Source: an uncultured Devosia sp. (lineage in GTDB: Bacteria; Pseudomonadota; Alphaproteobacteria; Rhizobiales; Devosiaceae). Taken from it: a stretch of 10,948 nt of DNA. Positions 1 to 6,385 of this stretch are shown here, in pieces. Each line of letters starts with the position of its first letter. Position 1 is the stretch's first letter. The translations under genes were made by a program, and so were the position numbers. Location: assembly GCA_934553185.1 (NCBI GenBank), contig CAKTFF010000040.1, forward strand, positions 1-10,948, in the 5' to 3' direction. The notes below the pieces were generated by a model. That model was not told where the DNA came from. It worked only from the letters and a program-made list of their open reading frames with translations, and searched no databases.

Positions 1-381
1 GAAATAGGGAACGTTGCCGTTTTCGTCGACGCCATCAGGCACGTCGTCAAAGACGAGGTTGGGGATCACCTCCAGAGCGGCGCGCAGCTCGGCTTCCACC
101 AGCCGCTCGTCGGCTTCGCCCTGCGGGATCATTTCCTTGAGGCTTGCGACTTCGGCCATCAGCTCCGCCGCACGGGCTTCGTCCTTTTGCGCCTTGGCCT
201 GTCCGATCTGCTTGGACAGGGCATTGCGCTTTTCCTGCGCATCGTTGAGACGCGCGATGATGTCGCGCCGCCGATCATCAATGGCGAGGAGGTCAGCGGA
301 CCGAACCGAGATGCCCTTGCGCCGCGCTACGGCACGGTCGAAAGCCTCGGCATTGGCACGGATCCACTTGATATCGAACAT
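1..381 (-). CDS. serS: Seryl-tRNA synthetase, N-terminal part (cut by window start)
   Basis: Seryl-tRNA synthetase charges tRNA-Ser with serine in the cytoplasm. Reading the minus strand from the ATG at 381-379 gives 127 codons, open to the window edge. The protein begins MFDIKWIRANAEAFDRAVAR, the usual opening of alphaproteobacterial SerRS, and continues through a charged, heptad-like stretch (about residues 30-100, e.g. DDRRRDIIARLNDAQEKRNA). This matches the two-helix antiparallel coiled coil that binds the long variable arm of tRNA-Ser. The IPN...DVPDG segment near residues 110-120 is the typical link to the catalytic core. Class II motifs 1-3 lie outside the window. I see no clear Shine-Dalgarno before the ATG. 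The gene is downstream of tatC on the same strand, 132 bases away, with a hairpin in the gap. Identification is secure for the visible part. Confidence 0.95.
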   Translation of the reverse strand, partial: MFDIKWIRANAEAFDRAVARRKGISVRSADLLAIDDRRRDIIARLNDAQEKRNALSKQIGQAKAQKDEARAAELMAEVASLKEMIPQGEADERLVEAELRAALEVIPNLVFDDVPDGVDENGNVPYF

Positions 382-462
382 CGGCAGTTCTACGGGCGCG
401 GCCCGCCTCCGGTTGATGGCACGAGCGACCAACGAGCACTGTCCAACAACAAGGCATGCGGT

Positions 463-484
463 CGCATCACGACCTCACGATGCG
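463..484 (-). other. Strand-specific hairpin between tatC and serS
   Basis: On the minus strand the sequence CGCATCGTG AGGT CGTGATGCG folds into a 9-bp stem with a 4-base loop. Seven pairs are Watson-Crick and two are G-U. On the plus strand those two G-U pairs become A-C mismatches, so only minus-strand RNA folds fully. It begins about 30 bases after the tatC stop and ends about 80 bases before the serS start. The downstream side (CTTGTTGTTGG) is only mildly T-rich, so it is not a clear intrinsic terminator. It could be a 3' end stabiliser for the tat message or a serS leader element. Function is inferred. Confidence 0.4.
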
Positions 485-513
485 GCAAGGTTACCGCGAG
501 GCCGGAAAAGCAG

Positions 514-1335
514 TTATTCGGATGAAGAGGAGCCGTTCAGCTCTGCTTCCTGCGCAGCCAAGGCTGCGGCACGACGCTGCTCGATCATCCGGACAGACAG
601 GATGGAGAGTTCGTAAAGCAGGTACATGGGCACAGCAAGGCCGATCTGGGAGATGGGATCGGGCGGCGTGATGAAGGCGGCAAAGATCAGGATGCCGACA
701 ATGGCGTAGCGCCGGCCCTTCTTGAGCAGATCGACATGGATGAGGTCAATTTGCGCCAGAAGGGTCAGGATGACCGGCAGTTGGAAGCAGATGCCGAAGG
801 CCAGGATCAGCAGCATGGCGAGGCCGAGATACTCACTGACGCTGGTCAGCATCTCGATGTCCGCGGTCTGCATGCCGGCAAAAAAATGCAGCGCCATGGG
901 CAGGACGACGAAATAAACCAGCCCAGCACCTGCCACAAAGAAAATGGGTGTGGCGATCAGGTATGGAATGAAAGCGCGGCGCTCATGCTTGTAGAGGCCC
1001 GGCGCCACGAACATGTAGATCTGGCTGGCCACCATCGGGAAGCCGAGGAAGATGGCGCCGAACAGGGCCACGTTCAGGTAGGTGAAAAAGAGCTCTTGCG
1101 GCGCCGTGAAGATGAGGTTCGCACCCGGAACGGCGTTTTTGTAGGGGATCAGCAGCCAATCATAGATCGTGCTGGCGAAGATGAAGCAAAAGGCCATTAA
1201 AGCGACGATCGTAACGGCCGAATAGATCAACCGCTTGCGCAACTCTACCAGATGCTCGAGCAGCGGCGCTTCGCTACCGGCGAGTTCATCCTCAGGCTCG
1301 GTCGCCTTGCCGCCGATCTGCTTAACGTCGGCCAT
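514..1335 (-). CDS. tatC: Twin-arginine translocase subunit TatC
   Basis: TatC is the polytopic inner-membrane receptor that, with TatB, binds twin-arginine signal peptides of folded proteins before export. The 273-residue product has the family layout. The cytoplasmic HLVELRKRL motif is at residues 28-36. Six hydrophobic segments lie at roughly 37-62, 85-112, 127-150, 166-192, 209-222 and 230-248. The conserved loop PGLYKHERR (112-120) includes the acidic residue, E118, that corresponds to the signal-peptide-contacting glutamate of E. coli TatC. The ITPPDPISQ motif (222-230) precedes the last helix. The C-terminus is a short Ala/Glu/Ser tail. The start is supported by a GGAAG Shine-Dalgarno at 1342-1346, 6 bases upstream and inside the end of tatB. 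Only 2 bases separate the tatB stop from this ATG, so the two are probably translationally coupled. Confidence 0.97.
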   Translation of the reverse strand: MADVKQIGGKATEPEDELAGSEAPLLEHLVELRKRLIYSAVTIVALMAFCFIFASTIYDWLLIPYKNAVPGANLIFTAPQELFFTYLNVALFGAIFLGFPMVASQIYMFVAPGLYKHERRAFIPYLIATPIFFVAGAGLVYFVVLPMALHFFAGMQTADIEMLTSVSEYLGLAMLLILAFGICFQLPVILTLLAQIDLIHVDLLKKGRRYAIVGILIFAAFITPPDPISQIGLAVPMYLLYELSILSVRMIEQRRAAALAAQEAELNGSSSSE

Positions 1336-1337
1336 GC

Positions 1338-1958
1338 TCAGCTTCCAGCTTTTGCGCTGGTGGTCTTGCGCGGGGCGCGGGCGCGCGGTGTCTTGGTCGC
1401 GGGCGAATCGGCGGGCTCGGTCGGCAGCACAGGCACGTCTTCGGGGTTGGTTATCTTGGGTGTACGCGGCTTGCGCGCGGGCTTCTTGATCTGCGCAGAC
1501 TCGGCGGGCGCCGGCACGGCTTCAAGCGGAGCAAGGTCCGTCTGGGTCACCGGGCTGGTGGGCGCAGCCGGTGCAGCCGGCACATCATTGGTGTCAGGCG
1601 TCTTGGATGGGGTCATACCGGCCGCTGCCTTTATTTCATCAACCACGCTCTCCACCTTGGGATCGGCGGGTTTAATCAGGCCGCTCGGCTTGGGGCCGGT
1701 TGGCGTCATTGCATTGAACTCCCGGCGGATTTCGTCGGTGGTCTGCTTCAGAGGCGCGGTGATGGAGTTGCGCAGGTTACGCACTTCGTCCAACCCGGTC
1801 GTCTTGTTGATCTCGCGCTGGAACTCGCTGCCCATGCGCCGAATCTGACCGACGACCTTGCCCACGCGGTTCATCACCACAGGCAAATCCTTTGGCCCGA
1901 TGACGATCAGCGCAACCACGCCGATCACCAGCATCTCCGTCCAGCCCAAGCCGAGCAT
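1338..1958 (-). CDS. tatB: Sec-independent protein translocase protein TatB
   Basis: TatB is the single-span partner of TatC in the twin-arginine signal-peptide receptor complex. The 206-residue product has a short periplasmic N-terminus and a membrane helix (about residues 5-20) containing the polar E8 of LGWTEMLVIG, a TatB hallmark. The family hinge and amphipathic helix GPKDLPVVMNRVGKVVGQIR follow (21-40). The rest is a long low-complexity tail rich in Pro, Ala, Lys and Thr, typical of rhizobial TatB but poorly conserved, ending in basic clusters (about 155-205). A good Shine-Dalgarno, AGAGGAA at 1966-1972, sits 7 bases before the ATG. The gene is 40 bases after tatA and 2 bases before tatC, giving the standard tatABC order. 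It is called TatB rather than TatA on E8, length and position. Confidence 0.95.
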   Translation of the reverse strand: MLGLGWTEMLVIGVVALIVIGPKDLPVVMNRVGKVVGQIRRMGSEFQREINKTTGLDEVRNLRNSITAPLKQTTDEIRREFNAMTPTGPKPSGLIKPADPKVESVVDEIKAAAGMTPSKTPDTNDVPAAPAAPTSPVTQTDLAPLEAVPAPAESAQIKKPARKPRTPKITNPEDVPVLPTEPADSPATKTPRARAPRKTTSAKAGS

Positions 1959-1998
1959 AGTGTTGTTCCTCTATAGCAGCGGCGAGGCCGGCGAGCGA

Positions 1999-2217
1999 TC
2001 AGACGTCTTTCTTTTCCGTCTCGCGGATGGTCACAACATCGCCGTCAGCGGTCGTGGTGACGCGCTCAACCGGCTTGTCGTCGTCCTTCATGCCCTTCTG
2101 GAAGGCTTTGATCCCCGAGGCGACTTCGCCCATCATTCCGGAAATCTTGCCACGGCCAAACAGGAGGATGACCACGACGGCAACAACGAGAATGCCCCAA
2201 ATTCCTGGCGCGTGCAT
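1999..2217 (-). CDS. tatA: Twin-arginine translocase pore-forming subunit TatA
   Basis: TatA oligomerises at the TatBC receptor to let folded substrates cross the inner membrane. The family signature is clear: an N-terminal membrane helix ([20 protein letters not shown]), then an amphipathic helix ([19 protein letters not shown]) and a short charged tail. I place the start at 2217, giving 72 residues beginning [13 protein letters not shown] at 2224-2227 lies exactly 6 bases before this ATG, whereas the ATG at 2229, which would add MEFK, has only weak purine-rich sequence upstream and its own second codon forms the GGAG. Starting here also puts few residues before the helix, as usual in TatA. 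It is the first gene of tatABC, after a 103-base gap that may hold a promoter. Function is secure; the start choice is moderately supported. Confidence 0.93.
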   Translation of the reverse strand: MHAPGIWGILVVAVVVILLFGRGKISGMMGEVASGIKAFQKGMKDDDKPVERVTTTADGDVVTIRETEKKDV

Positions 2218-2223
2218 TTTGAA

Positions 2224-2227
2224 CTCC
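2224..2227 (-). promoter_or_regulatory. Shine-Dalgarno GGAG deciding the tatA start
   Basis: Minus-strand GGAG followed by TTCAAA and then ATG at 2217-2215 gives ideal 6-base spacing. It overlaps the alternative upstream ATG (2229-2227), so it can serve only the downstream start. Confidence 0.6.
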
Positions 2228-2268
2228 ATGATCGTCTTGCGAACGCGTTACACGCGAAAGATGGGTCA

Positions 2269-2297
2269 GAAATAGGGTCAATCCCGCATAAACACAA
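2269..2297 (-). promoter_or_regulatory. Possible promoter for tatABC
   Basis: In the 103-base scpB-tatA gap the minus strand reads TTGTGT (2297-2292), a 17-base spacer, then TATTTC (2274-2269). These match the vegetative -35/-10 consensus at four or fewer positions per box. A transcript would start near 2262 and carry a short leader with a small hairpin (CGCGT GTA ACGCG, 2256-2244). The gap is the only one between scpB and tatA long enough to hold a promoter. Read-through from scpAB is equally possible, since I see no terminator. Confidence 0.25.
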
Positions 2298-2332
2298 GAA
2301 CGTGCTCCGCCTAACCCCCCACAACCTTACCC

Positions 2333-2983
2333 CTATGCCTCGTCCGTCCCATCGTCGTCGGAATTGAGCGGGTCTTCATCGTTCCGAAGTGCGCTGTCGA
2401 AAGGCAAGGGGATCTGCAAATTGGGCGGGAGCTGGCCGGACAGGAGGCCGGCGCCCTTGAGTTCATCAAGGCCGGGTAGATCGCCGAGCGACTGCAGGCC
2501 GAAATGATCGAGGAACGCTTCGGTTGTGCCGTAAGTCACTGGCCGGCCAGGGGTGCGGCGGCGTCCACGCATGCGCACCCAGCCTGCCTCCATGAGCAGG
2601 TCCAGGGTGCCCTTGCCGGTCGCAACACCGCGGACATCCTCGATTTCAGCGCGGGTGGCGGGCTGGTGATAGGCAATGATGGAGAGGGTTTCCAAGGCGG
2701 CGCGCGACAGCGGTTTTGTTTCCTGCTCGTCGCGGCGGAGAAGGAAGGCAAGGTCTTCTGCGGTGCGGAAGGCCCAACGATCGCCCCGGCGCACCAAATT
2801 AACGCCACGAGTGGCATAGAGCTGCTGCAAGGAGACGAGGAGCGCGCCGATATCGGCATCTTTTGTTAGATGCGGCAGCATTTGCGCAGGGCTCAGCGGT
2901 TCGCTGCTGGCGAAAAGCAGAGCCTCAAGGATGCGCAGGTTGTGTTCGAGCCTCTCCTCATCTGGGTCGGCGGGGTCAGCCAC
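2333..2983 (-). CDS. scpB: Segregation and condensation protein ScpB
   Basis: ScpB is the winged-helix (KITE) subunit that dimerises and binds the kleisin ScpA, completing the Smc condensin that organises and segregates the chromosome. The 216-residue product shows the first winged helix (ILEALLFASSEPLSPAQML, about 18-36) and then the family signature LSRAALETLSIIAYHQPATR (about 92-111) with EIEDVRGV. The second winged helix ends with GRPVTYGTTEAFLDHFGL (about 145-162). An acidic, poorly conserved tail closes the protein. It starts with GTG at 2983-2981, inside the end of scpA: GTGGCTGA holds both the start and the scpA stop, an 8-base overlap that suggests translational coupling. This start gives the usual length, and no better ATG precedes the first conserved helix. 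Confidence 0.95.
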   Translation of the reverse strand: MADPADPDEERLEHNLRILEALLFASSEPLSPAQMLPHLTKDADIGALLVSLQQLYATRGVNLVRRGDRWAFRTAEDLAFLLRRDEQETKPLSRAALETLSIIAYHQPATRAEIEDVRGVATGKGTLDLLMEAGWVRMRGRRRTPGRPVTYGTTEAFLDHFGLQSLGDLPGLDELKGAGLLSGQLPPNLQIPLPFDSALRNDEDPLNSDDDGTDEA

Positions 2984-3767
2984 GGGGCGCGCCCTTGTGA
3001 CGGCGCATCAGCAATGGCCCGAAGGTTTGAGTCTGTTGCAGCTCGATCTGTCCCAGTCGAACAAGTTCGAGGCTCGAGGCGAAGCTGGACGCCCTTATGG
3101 TTGCTCGTTCAGCGGGCGTGCCGAGATAGTCTGCAAGGTACTGGTCCATCGCGACCCATTCGTGGTTGTCGCCAATCAGCCGCTGGAGAATGTCACGCGC
3201 TTCCTGGAGGGACCAGACGGTGCGGTGAGAGGGCGTGTAGTCGGCTGCGACGCCCCGTGTTCGTTGACCCGCATAGGCCTTGAGGAGATCATAAAGCGTG
3301 GCTTCCCACAGATTGGTGCGGCTCACTTCCGTTGCCTCAGGCATGCCGCGCTGGTGAACAGCGACACCGAGGCGCGGCCGGTGCATCAGCCGACTTGCCG
3401 CCTCGCGCATGGCTTCGAGCCGTTTGAGGCGGAACTGCAGCATGGCTGCCAGCATCTCACCCGAGGGTTCCTCGTCGCTTGGCGCCTGCGGCACCATCAG
3501 GCGGCTCTTGAGGTAGGCGAGCCAGGCGGCCATCACCAAATAGTCCGCCGCCACTTCGATGCGCTTTTCACGCACGGTCTCGATGAAGGCGAGATACTGC
3601 TCGGCCAAGGCCAGGACGGAGATGGCGGTCAAGTCCACCTTTTGCCGCCGCGCCAGGTCGAGCAGCAGATCCAACGGACCTTCATAGCCGTCGACATCCA
3701 CATACATGACGTCGGCAACGTCTGGCGCAGGCTGCGGCTCAAACCAGTCGGACTGCACGGTGGTCAT
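2976..3767 (-). CDS. scpA: Segregation and condensation protein ScpA (kleisin)
   Basis: ScpA is the kleisin that bridges the Smc head domains and carries the ScpB dimer. The 263-residue product has the N-terminal kleisin motif GYEGPLDLLLDLARRQKVDL (about residues 27-46), which contacts the Smc neck. The family helix AADYLVMAAWLAYLKSRLM follows (about 72-90). After a variable middle, the C-terminal winged-helix region that contacts the other Smc head is visible around SFASSLELVRLGQIELQQ (about 227-245). An ATG at 3767 opens it. The residues before the conserved motif are Trp/Pro/Asp-rich and variable in the family, and the Shine-Dalgarno is poor, so a slightly later start (M21) cannot be excluded. 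It overlaps scpB by 8 bases. Upstream, 79 bases away, is the SPOR gene; in many rhizobial genomes nagZ sits between them. Confidence 0.95.
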   Translation of the reverse strand: MTTVQSDWFEPQPAPDVADVMYVDVDGYEGPLDLLLDLARRQKVDLTAISVLALAEQYLAFIETVREKRIEVAADYLVMAAWLAYLKSRLMVPQAPSDEEPSGEMLAAMLQFRLKRLEAMREAASRLMHRPRLGVAVHQRGMPEATEVSRTNLWEATLYDLLKAYAGQRTRGVAADYTPSHRTVWSLQEARDILQRLIGDNHEWVAMDQYLADYLGTPAERATIRASSFASSLELVRLGQIELQQTQTFGPLLMRRHKGAPRG

Positions 3768-3795
3768 GGAAGCTGTGCCAGGATGCTGGAGTGGA

Positions 3796-3817
3796 CGCGG
3801 CCAGATTGGTGGCCGCG
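3796..3817 (-). other. Hairpin between the SPOR gene and scpA
   Basis: An 8-bp perfect inverted repeat (cgcggcca / tggccgcg) with a 6-base loop sits in the 79-base gap, about 30 bases after the SPOR gene stop and 28 bases before the scpA ATG. No T-run follows on the minus strand, so it is not a standard intrinsic terminator. It could reduce read-through, stabilise the upstream mRNA end, or be incidental in GC-rich DNA. Confidence 0.35.
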
Positions 3818-3846
3818 CCGGCCCACGTCAAGTTGCCCAGAGCACC

Positions 3847-6285
3847 TTACATGGTGAAGCAGTCGCCCCCGGCTGCCTTGACGTTTACGCAGATGTTGTC
3901 GGCGTTGTCGCGAGACGATGCCGGAACGCGAACGCGGTAGAAAATACCACGCGTGCCCAGATCGACACGCTGCACTTCAAGGTTCGCGCCGCCAAACAGG
4001 GGACCATAGCGCGTGACCATGGCCTCTGCCGTCGCCCGGGCGTCGGCCTCGGTGGTCTGCGACGCGAGTTGGACGTAGGCGGGAGCGGTGCTGGCCGGTG
4101 TCGCGGCCGGGATCGCCGCCTCCGGCGTGGATGTCGCGGTCGGCGCCGGCTCGGTCGCAGCCGCAGCAGCGGGCTGCGTCGTCGCGGCGCTGCTGCCCAG
4201 AGCCGGCAGCAAGGAGGTTGCAGGCGCAGCAGGCAGGCTGTTGCCACCGGCAGAGGCGGTTTGCACGGCGGCGGGCGTCGTTGCGGCAGCCTGGGGCGCA
4301 AGGCTGCTTGGACGGAGCAGCGGCACCGGCGCCGTTTGGCCGGCGATTGGGTTGCCTTCAGTGTCGACGGCCTCCACTGTTGAACCTGGAATCACTGGCG
4401 TGACGGGCGGTACGGGCGGCTCGGGGGCAGTCGCAGCTTCAGGAGAAGTGGCAGGCTGCTGACCCGAGGCATCAACTGTGTCCGCGCCGGTCGCGGGATC
4501 GGCCGGTTCTGCTCCAGTAGCCGCAGCATCATCTTGAGGCGAGGTTACCGGGTCAGTTGCACCTGCAGCAGCGGGCGTTTCGCTACCGGCGGCTGTGTCC
4601 GCATTGGAGAATGTTGCTCCAGCCGAGGTGGTGGCTGTGCTGGCCTGCGTGCTGGCAAGCAGTTCGGGACTTGCGGTCTGCGCGCCCGGTACGTCGGGCA
4701 CAACGGGCCTGTCCACGGGAAGAATGGTGCTGCCTGCAACGCTGTCTTCGCCGCTGACGATGGTGCCGTCGGGACGAACGGTCACCGTACGAACCCGGCG
4801 GTTGGCAAGACCATCTTCGCTGTTGTCGGGCGTGGGCGCAGTTTGGGTGACTTCGTTGACATCGGCCTGGTCGCGCGACACCAACTGCTCTTCGGCACCT
4901 GGGACGACGCCGTCGATTTCATTGAACACGACCGATTGCTGCGGCTCATCGGCTACGGGCTCGACAGCCGGAACTTCCTTGACCGGGGTCGCGTCTGCGG
5001 TCAGCAAAGGCGGTGGACCACTGTTGTTGCCCATGCCGAGCACCCAATAGAGGCCAATGCCGGCTGCCAGCAGCAAGGTGAGGGCAATCAGCGGGCCGGC
5101 AAGGGCACGACCAAAGCCGCCAGCGCGCGGCTCACGCTCGCGCCGGACGCGCGGTTCCTTGATCTTCTTTGCCCGCTTTGGCTTTTCGACCTGGGGCTGC
5201 TCGACCCAGCCGACATCGGCACCCGTCGCCCGAGCCGCTGCCATGATCGCCTCGTCCGCAGTGGAGAAAGGCGCGGCGGCAGCGGCAACGGGCGCAGTGG
5301 GGATGGTTGGGGTGGCAAGGCTCCGCAAGGCGGGGCTTGGCGCGCGCCGCGATGGCGCAGGCACAGCTTCCACTTCAGCTTCAGGCGGCGTGTCGAACTC
5401 GACGCGCATTGCCTTGCCGATGAGGCTTTCAATTTCATCGATCGGATCGCTGCCGACATTGTCGTCCACCGGCACAACCGGCCGAGACACGGCCGACGGT
5501 GTCGCAACCCTGGGTGGAACCGGGGCGACTTCGCGGGTAACGGCGGCCAGGATCGGCTCGGGTCTTGGTTCCGGACGCCCCGAAGATGGGAGGCCCGCCG
5601 AAGCCGGGCTTGGGACAGGCTTGCTGGTCATGCCGAACACAGGCGGAACCTTGAAACGATCCTTTTCAGACGGCGGTGGCGCTGGTGGTTCAGCACTGCG
5701 GGGAACCGGGGCGTCGGCCACACGCGGTTTGGACGGCGGAGCCTTGGGGGCGCTGTCCTGCTCAACAGGAACCGAGACCGAGGCTGCAACGGCTGGCGGC
5801 TCGGAGCCGCGCACGGATGGCTGGATCGGCGCGGCCACAGCCGGCGCTGGCTCGGTCGACAGTTCTGCGGCGATCAGATCGGCGATGCTGTCGTGTTCGG
5901 CCGGCGGTGCGGCTGTCGTCTCGGCCAATGGTGGCGACGCAGGCCGTGCGGGAATGGAACTGGTTATTGCGGGATCGGCAACCGGCGCCTTCGGCAGGTT
6001 AAGATCAAAATCGAACTTGAAGGCGTCGGGCGCTTGTGCGGCGGCAATCGGCTTGGTGGTTGGGGTATGGGCCTCCACCGGCACGGGCGCAGGCTGTTCG
6101 GCCACGACGGGTTCTTCATTCGTATCGGCCGGAGCTGGCTGCGTTTCGGTCGGCGCAGGGTTGCCCGGAATGCGCAGGGCGAAGCTCGACCGCGTCGGCG
6201 CAGGCGCGCTGGCTTTGCTATCCTGCTGCATCAGCCGGGCAAGTTCGGCAATAAGATCGTCTGCGCCTGGGGATGATCCGGCCAT
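3847..6285 (-). CDS. Large SPOR-domain, single-span envelope protein
   Basis: SPOR domains bind peptidoglycan glycan strands stripped of stem peptides and direct proteins to the division septum. The 812-residue product has four parts. Residues 1-390 are a Pro/Ala-rich cytoplasmic region, opening with a conserved-looking helix (DDLIAELARLMQQDS, 9-23) and ending in a basic cluster (KRAKKIKEPRVRRERE, about 370-388). One membrane helix follows (about 395-418, PLIALTLLLAAGIGLYWVLG). Residues about 419-730 form a low-complexity Pro/Ala/Thr periplasmic linker. A C-terminal SPOR domain (about 735-812) runs from YVQLASQTTEADARATAEAM to a close cysteine pair, C799 and C809, in the last beta-alpha segment. 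The basic cluster predicts N-terminus inside. The size and linker are large for SPOR proteins. It follows argS by 100 bases. The SPOR assignment is strong; the exact partner and role are unknown. Confidence 0.88.
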   Translation of the reverse strand: MAGSSPGADDLIAELARLMQQDSKASAPAPTRSSFALRIPGNPAPTETQPAPADTNEEPVVAEQPAPVPVEAHTPTTKPIAAAQAPDAFKFDFDLNLPKAPVADPAITSSIPARPASPPLAETTAAPPAEHDSIADLIAAELSTEPAPAVAAPIQPSVRGSEPPAVAASVSVPVEQDSAPKAPPSKPRVADAPVPRSAEPPAPPPSEKDRFKVPPVFGMTSKPVPSPASAGLPSSGRPEPRPEPILAAVTREVAPVPPRVATPSAVSRPVVPVDDNVGSDPIDEIESLIGKAMRVEFDTPPEAEVEAVPAPSRRAPSPALRSLATPTIPTAPVAAAAAPFSTADEAIMAAARATGADVGWVEQPQVEKPKRAKKIKEPRVRREREPRAGGFGRALAGPLIALTLLLAAGIGLYWVLGMGNNSGPPPLLTADATPVKEVPAVEPVADEPQQSVVFNEIDGVVPGAEEQLVSRDQADVNEVTQTAPTPDNSEDGLANRRVRTVTVRPDGTIVSGEDSVAGSTILPVDRPVVPDVPGAQTASPELLASTQASTATTSAGATFSNADTAAGSETPAAAGATDPVTSPQDDAAATGAEPADPATGADTVDASGQQPATSPEAATAPEPPVPPVTPVIPGSTVEAVDTEGNPIAGQTAPVPLLRPSSLAPQAAATTPAAVQTASAGGNSLPAAPATSLLPALGSSAATTQPAAAAATEPAPTATSTPEAAIPAATPASTAPAYVQLASQTTEADARATAEAMVTRYGPLFGGANLEVQRVDLGTRGIFYRVRVPASSRDNADNICVNVKAAGGDCFTM

Positions 6286-6310
6286 TGGCTAGGTTTCACC
6301 GAGCTGGGTC

Positions 6311-6351
6311 GGCGCCCTCTTTTTACGACTACCACGGCGCCCCGACGGGGC
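6311..6351. other. GC-rich inverted repeats between argS and the SPOR gene
   Basis: The 100-base gap 6286-6385 contains two copies of the self-complementary hexamer GGCGCC (6311-6316 and 6336-6341). They can pair around a 19-base loop. A compact hairpin GCCCC-GAC-GGGGC lies at 6339-6351 and overlaps the second hexamer, so the two structures are mutually exclusive. On the minus strand the following sequence is A-rich rather than T-rich, so it is not a canonical terminator for argS. On the plus strand there is no gene to terminate. Its role is unknown. Confidence 0.25.
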
Positions 6352-6385
6352 ATCGGGCGGGGAGTCACACACTATTGCGCCCGAA

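Noticed and set aside
14..616. 200-codon plus-strand open frame covering serS and the serS-tatC gap
   Set aside because: The Ser/Arg/Ala-rich translation has no family features, and the minus strand encodes the SerRS N-terminus perfectly.
3796..3817. Hairpin after the SPOR gene as an intrinsic terminator
   Set aside because: No T-run follows the stem on the minus strand, and the downstream scpA gene has no obvious promoter of its own, so termination here is unlikely to be strong.
2931..3857. 308-codon plus-strand open frame across scpA
   Set aside because: It is antisense to a clear kleisin gene, has no recognisable motif and is compositionally His/Arg-rich, as expected of a shadow frame.
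4534..6292. Very long open frames (580 and 411 codons) antisense to the SPOR gene
   Set aside because: They lie opposite a Pro/Ala-rich, GC-rich gene whose codons rarely give stops on the other strand. Their translations are Arg/Gly/Ala-rich low complexity with no recognisable domain, while the minus strand encodes a membrane helix and a SPOR domain.
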